Below, one piece after another: positions 51,355 to 62,425 of a stretch of 64,000 nt of DNA; the first letter of the stretch is position 1; each line of letters begins with the position of its first letter. The notes beneath the pieces were generated by a model. It saw only the letters and a list, made by a program, of their open reading frames with translations. It was not told the DNA's origin and did not search any database. The stretch is from the NCBI GenBank assembly GCA_029582165.1, contig CM055879.1:34390330-34454329 (forward strand). Reading direction: 5' to 3'. The position numbers were made by a program, and so were the translations under genes. The stretch is from Portulaca oleracea (Eukaryota > Streptophyta > Magnoliopsida > Caryophyllales > Portulacaceae).

Positions 51355-52754
51355 GATGGATTCACTGGATGTACTGGATCGGGTTGGTGGTCTGTAACTT
51401 GGATTGTGGATGAGCCTGCCGGTGTGCGGGTCGCGGATGCGGGCTCGAAGATGGTATGCTATTTTGCCTGCGTGGAAATTGGTTTAGTACTCGAAAGAAC
51501 TTTTAAACAACCCACCCAATGTATGTATGACTTAGTGGACCTACATGGGCCTAGGACACAGACACGACGCCTATATGCTGACGTAAGATGGCTCACCCAC
51601 TTCGCGGGAGTGCATGTCTTAACTCTATATGGACCTAACATGTGGACTGACAACATTAATCGCCTATTGGACCCTTACCTGGATCGAGTCACGATTGCTT
51701 TCGATTTCGGGCTCAGATTCAAATAACAGACGCAATAGGGATTGGGCTTAGGGAAAGTCATAAAGGGCCGAATAGGATCATCAACGAGGCATTGGGCCGT
51801 CCGTGGAGTGAAGCGATCAGGCCCGAAGAGAAGAGAGAAGACGGTGATCGTTAGGAACCCGTCTGGGTTCTTCTTTCTCTGACGAGGCCTGCACCGTCAA
51901 TTTTCAGCAAGTGGGCCAGTCCGGATGGGCCAGGAACCCGTCTGGGATTCTGACGCACTGGACTCCCACTTACCGACAATTGATGCGGATGGGCCAGTTC
52001 TGACAGACCAGAAACCCGTCCGGGTTTCTGATAAGTCAGAACCCACCTCGAATGTCCCTACGCGGACTAGAATGACTCCGACTCATGAAAGGTTTGACAA
52101 CTTGGACTCAAAGACTCCTTAAGACCGGACTCTAAAACTCTTTACAAAATGAAACTACATGATGAACTTGAAATTCTTTACAGGTGGAACTTTACAATAT
52201 GTACATCAGCTCTTTACAAACTAATAAAATTCTACAACTCGTACAAAAATACATCTTTACAACTTTGTACATGGATGGAACTTTACAAAGATACAAACTT
52301 TACAACCTATACATTGAAAAAAAAATAAAAAATAAAAATAAAATAACACATAGCATACAGATGCGGGATTAACCTAACCATGACTCTAGGTATTAGGGTT
52401 TTCTAGGTATAGGAGATGATCGTACCGCATGTTCTCGCTCCGGTGCATCCCCCCTACATAGGTAGGCAGTGATGTGTGGGGTGTTGCTCTTCGGTTTGGA
52501 AACCCTTAGAGTGTAACACGGGGAGAGGGCGAGTCAAAGGCTTGGCGATGTAAGTGCATCCCACAAGTAGTGACAGACCGCTCTCGAAGGGTAACCCTAG
52601 TTTTATAGTCTACCAACGCTTTGTGCTCCCACCATAAGGCCCAAGAGTAGCCTGGATGCAATATGCCTAAAATAATAATAAAATTGTGAAGTAAATTAAT
52701 TCCTCCCAAAAAACACTAAAATTTAATCCTTTCAAGTTTTACCCTCTTATTAGT
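51355..52754 (-). other. 5' leader of the gypsy element
   Basis: About 1.4 kb between PBS and gag. Carries hairpin copies at 51855, 51934 (one extra base) and 52011 (extended arms), and AT-rich direct repeats with CTTTACAA(CT/AA) words at 52140-52310. Confidence 0.5.
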
Positions 52755-52777
52755 TTAAGTCCCAATGGAGTCGCGTC
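52755..52777 (-). other. Primer-binding-like site of the gypsy element
   Basis: On the minus strand GACGCGACTCCATTGGGACT directly follows the 5' LTR. It resembles the TGGCGACTC..CTGGGGAC type of site found in some plant gypsy lineages. The tRNA is not identified here. Confidence 0.5.
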
Positions 52778-54085
52778 TGTAGACTCAAAAATCGAAGGGA
52801 ATGTTCCCATGGCGCTACTCGAAGAGTGGATTTTTCCCTCTTTCTTTGAATTGGGAGCCGACGTGGGATTGTTTATCCTTAATCAAAGGCTCGACTTTTA
52901 GGACACTTTTTATTAAGTGATAAATTTAATTAATTAACCCGAAAACCTGATTTTGAAAAGAAAAAGAAAGAAAGAAGACGAAAAAAAAAGAAAGAAAAGG
53001 AAAAAAGAAAGAGGAACCTGCAGGTTCCCAAAGAAAACGAAAAAATAAAAGATCCAAACCCGATTACGCTCGGAGAGCGATCGAAGTCCGATTCCAGAGG
53101 AACCCGTCTGGGTTCTCTAGTCTGAACCGGTCCAAAGGAGGAAACCGGCTTGGTTCACCGGAAAAAGTAGAAGAAAAAGAGGGGTCGGAGACATGGAACC
53201 CGTCTGGGTTCCTGTCTCTGACCTAAAGAAAGGAAAAAAAAAGGGTTTTCGAAAAGGATTTTCGGAAAAGGAAAACTGTTAGAGTCGCCAGTTGAATTTT
53301 AGGGATAAAACAACAAACCCAAAAGAAAGTTTGACTCCGGCCTGCGAATCCAAAGCGATTCGCAGAAGCACGACTTTGACGATAAAAACCGTCAAACTCG
53401 CCCGTTCAACCGAACGGACTTTACTAGGATCAAATTAAAGTGGAGAAAGAGAAGAAGAGAAGAGAGGAGGGAATTTGAATACTTCACAATAGTATTATTA
53501 ATGTCATGCAATTACAAACAAATAAATAAGAAAACACATAAATTACATTATGTACAAAAAGAGAGAAAACTACGCTAATGTCAAAGTAAACACGCGGTTG
53601 GGGGGAGAAGAGAAGAGAAATATACCAGTGTCAATACTCCCGGTATATTTCTGTGTGTCTTTTGTGGGTGATGGATGGTAGGTATTTATAGGGGGGAATT
53701 AGGTTTAGGTTTAGGGTTTTTGGTTGAAACCTGCCGCGGCGCCGTGGGAAGCTAGGAGGAACCCAGACGGGTTCACTGAGGGAAGATGGGCTTCGGGCCC
53801 AGGAACCCAGACGGGTTCCTGTGGAGCCTCGAGCTCCCCACGTAACCAGAGACGGGTTCCTGTGGATGGAGCTGAGCTCCGGCCCACTGAACCCAGACGA
53901 GTTCCTGTGGGTTGGAGCTGAGCTCCGACCCACTGAACCCAGACGGGTTGTCTCCGGCATTTGGGCTTTGTGTTTCTTTTGGGTTTAGGTGGATGAGGGG
54001 CTTGCATGCTATTTATCGGTTAGCCTATTTTCTAAAACTAACACTAAAAAAGAAAATAAAATAGATACAAAATTCAGCGTCTACA
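52778..54085 (-). repeat. 5' LTR of the gypsy element
   Basis: 1308 bp. Long blocks are almost identical to the left LTR, with changes concentrated at inverted repeats. For example the hairpin at left 43441 is reduced here to GAACCTGCAGGTTC near 53024. Exact hairpin copies lie at 53100, 53196, 53759 and 53803; variants near 53847, 53889 and 53935. Confidence 0.9.
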
Positions 54086-54090
54086 GGTAT

Positions 54091-54667
54091 ACATCTACTA
54101 ATGTCCTAATAGAATACAATTTTTATTTTTTTTAACCCAAATAAAGATTCTGGAAAATTCCCTTCCTTGCAAGAATATGTCATCACTTCAGCAAGACAAA
54201 CTTTCACAAGCCAGGGAATATGCTTTCCTCAGCAAATCACAGGAATCAATTAGTGCCCAAGTCTACGCAATCTTCTTTATGAACCCCTCCAACTTTTATT
54301 ACGTCAGATTTAATTTAGTTTAACGCGCGATTAACAGAAAAAGCTGGACCAACACCAACCCTCGTACTTCCAAACCCCCCCCCCCCCCAAAAGGGGAAAA
54401 TTCAAAGGCAAAAATGTATACCAACGCTTCAAACGCAGTCAAAAGGAAAATCATTAAAGCAATGGAAATACACAAATCAAACAGCCAGAAACTTTCACAC
54501 CACAAACAATCTGTAAATCGAATGTAAAAACGCAGAAATCTTCACGCCAACACACATAACGAATTTAATCACCAAAAATGATAGTCAATCAATCAATCAA
54601 TCTATTCAATTCCTTCTGGTTAACATTCTCATTTGTGTACATCACAAAAATGAATGAATATACAGAA
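54091..54667. other. 3' region of the small gene beside the retrotransposon
   Basis: Likely 3' UTR and spacer. Contains a run of about 13 C (54377-54389). No gene. Confidence 0.45.
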
Positions 54668-54898
54668 TCAAACAGCAGTATAAAGGATAACATCACCCAA
54701 AACATCAACCGCAGGCCTGCATCCAGATCCCGCCGGAATCGACGCAACTCCGCCATCCTGCGGCGGCTGTTGGTGGTGGTCGTCGCCGGAACCGTTCGGA
54801 GGAGGGTGGTAGTACACGCGCCCAGTCTGAGGGCATTTGGAGTGAAATCGATACACGATTCGGACCCCGGCGTCGAGCAATTCGGTGTACTTCCCCAT
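54668..54898 (-). CDS. Small plant-specific protein of unknown function, 76 aa
   Basis: Intronless reading of 76 codons starting [20 protein letters not shown], followed by [12 protein letters not shown], a His/Gln/Pro-rich middle and VILYTAV at the C-terminus. I recall a conserved family of short angiosperm proteins with the start MGKYTE.LD.GVRIA.RFHSHCPQT and YYHPP; the function is not known to me. No signal peptide or membrane segment. A TATA box lies about 155 bases upstream, supporting expression. Its stop codon is only about 580 bases from the gypsy LTR end, so the retrotransposon sits just downstream. Confidence 0.72.
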   Translation of the reverse strand: MGKYTELLDAGVRIVYRFHSKCPQTGRVYYHPPPNGSGDDHHQQPPQDGGVASIPAGSGCRPAVDVLGDVILYTAV

Positions 54899-55046
54899 GC
54901 TTTCTCTCTCTAAAATCGAAGGATGAATGGAGGAATTGGTGTTTGTAGAGAGAGAAAGGGCGAGAAGAGCCGAAGGTTGAAGGAGGGATGAAAAGGTTAG
55001 AAGACGTCAAATAGTAGAGAACCCATGAAAATGTTAGGTTGGCTGC

Positions 55047-55062
55047 TGGTTATTTATAGCCA
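55047..55062 (-). promoter_or_regulatory. TATA box of the small gene
   Basis: On the minus strand GGCTATAAATAACC. The stretch down to the ATG at 54898 contains CTCTCTCTAC-type pyrimidine tracts typical of plant 5' UTRs. Confidence 0.6.
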
Positions 55063-55069
55063 GGGATTT

Positions 55070-56564
55070 TCAGAGGAGGTTCTTTCCTTGGAATTTCACC
55101 CTCCAAGCCTCCACCGTTGCTTCCTTCCTAGATATGGGGCTTTTTGAATGGAGTCTTTTACCTACCTTTATTTTATTTGTTTTTTTTATTACCACCCTTT
55201 TTTATTTTAGTTTCATAATTCCTTATGCAGTCAAATATTAAATTTTTGATTAAAAGTTTATCAATATATACAATGATTTGTTATATAAGATTACTATTAT
55301 TAGATTCATAATGAAAAACACTATCGTAGAAGTATAATATTGCAATTGTTAATATAATATTATACAAGAAATTATCAATCAAAGAGTTTTGTGACAGTCA
55401 AATTATCAAGGTATGTTTACCACATATATTAAAATATGTTAATTTTTATGTGATAAATTTATACAAAAATTGATAAATTTTTAAAAATATTGATGAATTT
55501 TATAATAATGTTGATAAACTTGTCATCAATTGCAATCTATCTAGCAGGCTGAAGACTCTTGTAATTTTCAGTTACAGTGAATAAATTGGGCAATGTTTCC
55601 TATAAAAAAAAAAAAAACAAAGCATAGGAGGTCAAGAATTTAAAAAAAGAAGAAAAAATAAAAATTATGGTTATTAAATTCACCTTACTGGATAGAGTTT
55701 ACCCTCCAACCCATTTCTCTTTTGGTTTCTTCTAGTACTTGTTTCTTTTTCTTTTTCTTTTTTTTTGCACAATTTTTGTTTAAAAATAAAGTAAAATTGT
55801 AATTTTAGGTTTATATATCTCTGTTATTTTTCATGGGATCATACCGCATTTAACGCAATTTATTTCACTATTCATAAACTACCGTATCTTATTATATCAT
55901 GTCACACTTTACGTGAGTTAATTTGACTTTTGATATATATTATTAGTTGATTAATAGATTGCAAAGATAACTTGTAAATATTAAAATTCAAATTACCAAA
56001 ACAACGCTCAATATGATGACTTGTATTTGTATACAAAGATAAATAACGTTCATGGCTATCCTATAAGCAACGTACAAGCAAACCTTGAAATATTCTCAGT
56101 CAATTGCTAGTTTACTACCCCTCTTGTTACGAAGGTTTGCCTCAATTTATACATTTGATCAAGCTTTGAAAAATAAGGCGCTAGTCTTTTATATGGTTGA
56201 TAAGATATAGAAATGATGCGGCACAGTGAAATTATGAAAAATATGGTGAAAGTTGGAATGATACACTTAAATAAGAAAAGGAATATGTCCTTCTCTTTTC
56301 TTATTTTCCATTTATTGAAACAAGAAATACTGTAGAAAATTATTCCATCATTTTTATTTTTTTCATCCATTAAATATTTTACAATCTCTAATTAAATTTT
56401 TAAAAAATGAACTATAATATTAAATTTTTATAATAATATTTTTTATCAGTACAATAATAACAATTATATATAATAGATTGATTAAAATGCATAAGAAAGT
56501 AGAAATAAATAAAGATATGTATAAAATGAAAAAGAAGTAGTACGTAGACATTATTAGGTTATGC
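55070..56564. other. Intergenic with a truncated Stowaway-like MITE
   Basis: Bases 55225-55415 match the interior of the family at 59946 (CAATATATACAATGATTTGT, AGTATAATATTGCAATTGTT) without either terminus. The rest is AT-rich with no gene. Confidence 0.5.
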
Positions 56565-57095
56565 TCTTTTGTATGGTGCGATGCAGTATCACTATTCACC
56601 ATATCACTTATGTCTTGTTCTTTTCTATGGTATTTTGTGGTATGGTATGGTGTAGTGGAATTGTAATAGGTTATTGGTATGTAGGGTAGATGAGGAGAGA
56701 AAATGTAAAAAGTAGAGGATAATAGTGAGGAGGGAGAAAAGTGAGGAGATAGAAAAGTAATGATTTGTAGTAAAATGTGGTGAGTTGTGGCAAACTGCGG
56801 TATGCTGTGGTACCGCAGTTTGCCAACCGCAGTAAAGAACAGGGCCTTAATATTCTTCTACATTTTATCATACCATACCATCATTTACCACAATCATTAT
56901 CAATATATTTCTTTACTTTTTTCTCTCCTTACTTTTCTCCTCTTTTTTTTAAATTTTCTCTTATCACATATTACATCAATCATACTTTCTATAAATTTTA
57001 TCACATCATTTTACATCTTAACATCCTTTCCATAATTTCACCATATCACACAATTTCCATACGATATCAACCACACAAAAAAACAATGGGGCTAC
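56565..57095. mobile_element. Outer Tourist-like MITE, interrupted by another MITE
   Basis: 56565-56610 (CTCTTTTGTATGGTGCGATG...) and 56850-57090 together are collinear with the element at 60970-61176 (CTTTTATACGGTGCAGTGCG..., AATATTCTT, CATACCATAC, CTCTTT...). The outer termini are diverged. Confidence 0.6.
56611..56846. mobile_element. Inner Tourist-like MITE
   Basis: TGTCTTGTTCTTTT at left and (reverse complement) GGCCCTGTTCTTTACTGCGG at right, with TTA duplicated at 56608-56610 and 56847-56849. Interior GTGGTATGGTATGGTG and CCGCAGTTTGCCAACCGC as in copies 2712 and 13545. Confidence 0.75.
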
Positions 57096-57125
57096 GGGGG
57101 CATAAAAGATGTGGGTTGGGTTGCA

Positions 57126-57345
57126 CTCCCTCTGTTCTTTTTTACTATTATTTACGGGGTTTTTGTCAATCTTTAATCAATGATTTTTAATATAAAATTT
57201 TTGATATTATATTTTTTTAATAGTATTTTTCATCACAAATCTAATAATATTAATTTTATATGATGAATCATTATATAAATTAAGATATTAATAATCAAAA
57301 CTTTTAACATAATTTTCTAAACAACAAAAGTAATATTTTTAAAGC
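57126..57345. mobile_element. Stowaway-like MITE, right end decayed
   Basis: Starts CTCCCTCTGTTCTTTTTTAC and is the inverted-orientation relative of 23804-24039 (TTAATCAATGATTTTTAATA). The right CTCCCTCCGTT complement is lost. Confidence 0.55.
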
Positions 57346-58240
57346 GATGTGAACCGGTTCAATGAAAAAGACACGGGAGTAGAAATATGGAATGGTCGCC
57401 GCGTTTGGTGACCGCTCAATCAACCACTTGAATTATAGTAGTCCTAATTAACTTAAGTGCCCACTTAATAAATTTGATTATTTCAGCTGCCCCTCCAATT
57501 CTCCCCAACTTGCAAAACAAACCCTATCCTCTCGTGTCTCCACTTTAGACTTGTTCTAGGATTCTTTCTTCAACCTTTTTGGCTTATTCAGCTTGGTCAT
57601 TTTTTTTCTATATATTGTTTGAAATTTTTTTAGATGAGCGTAACAGAAGTGTAGTGAACCAATATTTGAAAATAAAATTTGGAATTTAAATTTAGAAATG
57701 GAGAATGTTAGCAGGGGAAAGTTGGATACATGGTGGTGGTGGAAGGAGCTCCTTATAGAAGCTTATTATTCCACATTGTAAGAGCATATATTTATGTCTT
57801 TTTTTTTCCGATTATTGCAAGCCAAAGACTTAAAAGTTCACAAAATACAGCAAAACCGCAAAACAATACAGCAAACAACCCACTTCAAACGATATATGCC
57901 TACGAAAACCACTAAACATAAGCAATACAGCGAAAATTTACTACAACCCAAAAAACTTTCACAAAACTTATAAAACATCTTTACCTGATAGACAGTATAA
58001 AACATCTAATGTCTATTTATAGATGTCGATAATAAGGAGGTGATGGAATCCTTAAACTCCTTGCTAATTTGTCATTATCTATATTCTAGATTTTTCTTAC
58101 ATTATCTTGTAATATATCTAGAAGATTCTATGATATTTTTCACATAATATGCTAGAATTTCTTATAGATCTTTCTAGTCATTCTTTTCATGATTTTTCTA
58201 TATCAATATTTCCGACATATATTAAAAAACGATGATGTCA
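57346..58240. other. Intergenic, no gene recognised
   Basis: Pyrimidine-rich stretches near 57485-57600 could be a plant 5' UTR, but no coding sequence follows. Confidence 0.4.
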
Positions 58241-59943
58241 AAAAGAGTATATCCTCCATTTCATATCATATGTTATTTTAAAAGTTGTTTTAGTTAATTT
58301 TTTGAAATGTTTGATAGTTAATTTCTTCATGTATATAACTATCTTTTTTTGTATTAATTGAATTAGGGGCGGATTCAATATGGGTTCACGTATGGTCAAG
58401 TGGCCCCGCTTAAGAAAAAGAATCGAAAATTCCATGATTTTATGAATAGAACTGGGTAAAACAATAGAAATACAATATGTGACAACAAAGAATCATAAAA
58501 ACTGCTCTAACTGAGACTTAGAAATGCATGATGATCCAGATGGTAATCCTTCATAGAAATGCATGATGATCCACATGGTAAGGAAGACTCTACGGAGGAG
58601 CATGCCCCATGACTAGTCGTTATTAATGGCCTCCATCTTTTTGGTTGCCCTTTTGTATGGCCATGGAGAAGATGAAAGAAAAAGAGGATAAATGTCGTTA
58701 AATAATTTAGTACTAGGAATAATTGGCAAATTTCTTGGAATATGACATGCAAAAGATTTGATTTTGACATTATTTGATAAGAAAATTGTTTATATTAGGA
58801 AATAGAATTATTATTGAGTAATTCTAGAAGCAGAGAATATATTTTCAAGTTTTTTCAAGTTAGGAGTTAGGACTCTATTTTTAGGAATTGATATTACACG
58901 TAAAATAAATAGGTGGAAAGATTCTAAATTTTAAATGAATAAGATTCTACTTATATGTCATCTCAAAGGTGACGTATAGCAAAACCGTTGATAGAAATAT
59001 CACGTGAAAGATTCTCAATTAAAAATCAAATAATATAGAATATCGTTATGTTTTACCATGATTATTATTTTTTAAAATTTATTTTCATAATCTCCATTCT
59101 AATGTGTCATTTTAACTTGCAATTTCTCGTATTATATTCTTTAAAAATTATGTTACTGTATCTATATTTATATAAAGCATTTTTCATGGTAAATTTAGTA
59201 ATATTAATTTTTTATTTTAAATAATTGATTAAATATACTTTATAGTCACTAAAGGGTGCGTTAAATTTATGGGTAAAAAGCTGTTGGGTAAAAGTTAAAT
59301 TTTAATAAATTTTGGCAAACTTGCGCTAAAATATTAAAAATCATATTTTTTATGTTTTAACTTTGATAATTTTTTATAAATTTTGATAAATTTAGATAAA
59401 AGCTAATAAATTTTGATAAACTGAAGTTATTCATGAAGTTGACAGGTTCTAATAATATAGAATGGAGTGTTGTGCCAATTCCTTTCCATGTCAATGTCAT
59501 CGTCAAATAAATTATTAGTTGAATGAATTGGAAGAATGGGGATAAGTTCATTATTTGTATGGATACCTACTAACATCAAATTTGTGGCTTGGTGGAGAAA
59601 CATACGTGCAGTAAGTTCCATTATTTAAAATGGAGAGTAATCACAAACACAGTATCTTTTTGGTTTCTGTTTGCATTATATGTGAAGAATCAATACCTTG
59701 CTTGTCCATTATTTGCCTTTCACATCATCTTATATTTTGTAAAATTATGTAATTCAGATATTTTCCCGTTCCGATCGATAATGCCAAGATATATTACATT
59801 GTCTCATAATCATTCCTTTTAGTGTTGATCTGTGACCACTGTATGTGCTCATGACTTTTTGTGATATATATATAGTGGAGATTTTTTTTTGTATTGCTCA
59901 TATTCAAAATAGATTTAATTCCACGTCAAAAGATGCAAATAAG
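58241..59943. other. Intergenic with element relics
   Basis: A Stowaway-like end (TATCCTCCATTTCATATCAT) lies at 58249 and an hAT-family end (AGGGGCGGATTCAATATGGG) at 58367. A short direct duplication of AAATGCATGATGATCCA is at about 58521 and 58557. Frames at 58507-58770 and 59427-59621 (minus) have protein-like composition but no family I recognise. Confidence 0.4.
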
Positions 59944-59945
59944 TA

Positions 59946-60202
59946 CTCTCTCCGTTCCATATTAATTGTCATAATTTTGACTTTCACGGTCTTCAATGTT
60001 ACTCTTTAATTGATAATTTCTTGTATAATATATTATTAACAATTGCAATATTATACTTTTATGATAGTATTTTTCATCACGAATTTAATGGTGATAATTT
60101 TATATAGCAACTCATTGTATATATTGAGAAATTTATGGTCAAAGTTTTTAAAATTTGACTGCACAATTTCCAAATATGACAATTAATATGGAACGGAGGG
60201 AG
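59946..60202. mobile_element. Stowaway-like MITE, reference copy
   Basis: CTCTCTCCGTTCCATATTAA at left and (reverse complement) CTCCCTCCGTTCCATATTAA at right, TA at 59944-59945 and 60203-60204. The most complete copy of the family in the window. Confidence 0.85.
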
Positions 60203-60204
60203 TA

Positions 60205-60613
60205 TAAGGTAATAGTATGATTGTAAATATAAAACATCAAATTCCTCATGACATCAAATCGTCTCAACTCACAAGACATTTATGGGTGAGCAGTTCTAGA
60301 TCCAAAACCTGGAACCTGTCTAAAATCGATTAAACGGGTAGGTTGTGGAACCTGAACCAGTCAAATGAGTAGGGGTAAAGTTTCTAAGATTTAAGAACCG
60401 GTCAGATGGATAATGTAAGGTTCTTAAACTACTACCCCAAACCAAAAGCTGGAACATGCCAATTACGGTTAGGTATCGAATACATGGAACTTAGAACCTA
60501 GAACCACTGGATATAGACCTATCAATTCGGGCGGGCCGGGTCGGATTGGGTACGGATCGGTATTAGGTTTATTTATGGGTTTGGGTCTGGATATGCAGAA
60601 CATGAAACCTCAT
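60205..60613. repeat. Degenerate GGAACC/GGGTCGG repeat block
   Basis: Repeated GGAACC.G/AGAACC words (60300-60510), then GGCGGGCCGGGTCGGATTGG. Non-coding. Cut by the MITE at 60617. Confidence 0.45.
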
Positions 60614-60616
60614 TTA

Positions 60617-60966
60617 GGCCCTGCTCTTTGGTTGAGTTTGACCTAACCAACCTAACTTGACTTAACTTATATTTTTACATAACCTAACCTAACCCAACTT
60701 CCTAAAAACACCCAAATCAAAAATAACTTTAAAAAAAAAAAAGAAATCCAAATAATATTATTTTAATATCAAATCAATCCACTTTTTCAACACATATAGC
60801 ATTTTTATTTATTTTTTTCCAAAACATTTAAATTTTATTAATAAAATATTTACATCCAACAACTAACTTAACTCAAACCAATCATATCATTTCCAATCTT
60901 ATCCTATCATTTCCTTTCCTTTCTTCTTCCAACCTAACCAACTTAACCTGACCAAAGAACAACACC
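60617..60966. mobile_element. Tourist-like MITE
   Basis: GGCCCTGCTCTTTGGTTGAG at left and (reverse complement) GGTGTTGTTCTTTGGTCAGG at right, TTA at 60614-60616 and 60967-60969. Subterminal CCTAACC words on both arms. Confidence 0.8.
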
Positions 60967-60969
60967 TTA

Positions 60970-61176
60970 GGCCCTGTTCTTTTATACGGTGCAGTGCGGT
61001 ACCACAACTCACCATACGATTCAATATTCTTTCACGCTTCACCATACTTTACTACAATCATTACCAATATAATTTCTTACTTTTCTCTTTCCTCACTTTT
61101 CTCCTCTACTTTTCACATTCTCTCTCATGATATATCCGACCTACCACAACTCTCACCACAACTCAACAAAATGACC
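60970..61176. mobile_element. Tourist-like MITE, back to back with the previous one
   Basis: GGCCCTGTTCTTTTATACGG at left and a decayed GGTCATTTTGTT (reverse complement) at right. The left TTA (60967-60969) is shared with the preceding MITE; the right flank is TAA. Confidence 0.65.
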
Positions 61177-61179
61177 TAA

Positions 61180-61837
61180 TGTGGTGATGTTTGTAATTTG
61201 TAAAACTGGAACTTGCTCTGTCCTTTACCAAGGCGGGCTCATCGGAGGTACGATGCATGTGATCTACATGCAGAACCGGGCAACATGTGTTTTGGGGTCT
61301 CTAACGTAAATTAATACCACCAACCATGCAATAAAGAACGTTGTAATTAGGCAAAGCCCAGTGGACATATTACAATTATTATTGTTCGGTTGTAACCTGA
61401 CAAATTTTTTTAGCGAAAACATTCAATGATAGTAATTATTTTAAAATCTTAAAATAATGACCAAAATTTTAAATAATTTTAAGAATCTCTCATGCATTGC
61501 TATTGTTGGAAGCAAATCAGACAAGGAGCATGTGATCTTTCAACAAAATATTTGGCTGATTATGCGATCTACTGTAATTAATTAAGTAGAGTCTTCTTCA
61601 ATAAAATAAACAGTAAAGTAAATAATTATGAAAAAAAAGTAGAGGCCCCCTTATGCTCTTTTTTTTTTCTCCCCTCTTGAGAATCTTCCCGAGATGAATT
61701 TTGGAATTAACCAATATGCTCCAATTTGCTATAATTTATTTCCATAGCAAACATTTTAATTTGTTTATTCTATCAACCAGCAATATTTTCTTTTCTTGAT
61801 AATGATTGTCACTCATGGTAATCTACCATAAATAAAA
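61180..61837. other. Intergenic, nothing recognised
   Basis: AT-rich spacer. Confidence 0.4.
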
Positions 61838-61840
61838 TAA

Positions 61841-62239
61841 GACCATTGTTAAGTTTCACCCAATTTGGGGAAATTAAAGAGAGAAAAGGGAGAGATATCT
61901 GAGAAATGTTATTATTGATGAATCTCAACTCAAGAAATACAAGGGGAGAGGTAGGTTATTTATAACCAACCTCCCTAATTAACCAAGAAACAAGATAAAA
62001 GAAAACAAAGAAATAAAATTGTGAACAAATTGGAAATACAAGATTTACTATTCCTAACAACCATTTTTTTTAGAATGATATGATTAAGTTATGTAAAGTA
62101 AGATTGTTAAGGAAAGAAAAAAATACGGAAAATAAAATAAAATAAATAAAATGGCATCGCTTTGAGTATTTTTTAGGGATTCAGGTAAGGTAAGGAAAAG
62201 ATGAGATAAATCTAACTTACTATTCTAAAAAACATGACC
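61841..62239. mobile_element. Tourist-like MITE interrupted by a solo LTR
   Basis: Left terminus GACCAT + TTTTTTTTAGAATGATATG (joined across the LTR) against right (reverse complement) GGTCATGTTTTTTAGAATAG. TAA at 61838-61840 and 62240-62242. Removing the LTR and one target copy leaves about 181 bp. Same family as 1181-1341. Confidence 0.75.
61847..62059 (-). mobile_element. Solo LTR (213 bp)
   Basis: On the minus strand TGTTAGGAATAG...AACTTAACA, with a perfect 5-bp duplication ACCAT (61842-61846, 62060-62064) and a TATA box (GGTTATAAATAACC, about 61970). The small size suggests a TRIM/SMART-like or small copia family. Confidence 0.85.
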
Positions 62240-62425
62240 TAAATCTATCTTGATTGTTTGTTTTTATTTAACGTAAAATTATAAAATATATTTTTCTAAT
62301 TATAATTTATTTGCAAAAACTTTTAAAATATATATTTTTTCAAAAAATGTTGTTTATTAGGCTAAAACTTAGAGTTAAAGATATTTAATTTTAAATAAAT
62401 TTTTATTAAAAAATATATTTTATAA

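Larger units (their letters stand above)
43196..54085 (-). mobile_element. Full-length gypsy-type LTR retrotransposon, 10.9 kb, non-autonomous
   Basis: TGTAGAC...GTCTACA LTRs and a perfect 5-bp target duplication GGTAT (43191-43195, 54086-54090). Minus orientation is shown independently by the PBS-like site beside the right LTR, the purine tract beside the left LTR, the minus-strand TATA box in both LTRs, and gag on the minus strand near the right LTR. The interior is about 8.2 kb, yet only a broken gag is recognisable; I see no protease, reverse transcriptase or integrase motif. The layout (gag near the 5' end, large repeat-rich non-coding region before the 3' LTR) and the PBS recall Tat/Ogre-type elements, which is inference. 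It must have been moved by another element's proteins. Confidence 0.9.

Noticed and set aside
51406..51726. 106-aa plus-strand frame in the gypsy leader
   Set aside because: Antisense to the element's transcription, no gag/pol similarity, lies in the leader upstream of gag.
54377..54389. Homopolymer of C as a possible assembly gap or signal
   Set aside because: A 13-base run can be genuine, and nothing around it indicates a functional element. It may only affect local sequence accuracy.
59427..59621. 64-aa minus-strand frame as a gene fragment
   Set aside because: Composition is protein-like, but I recognise no family and see no promoter or splice context.
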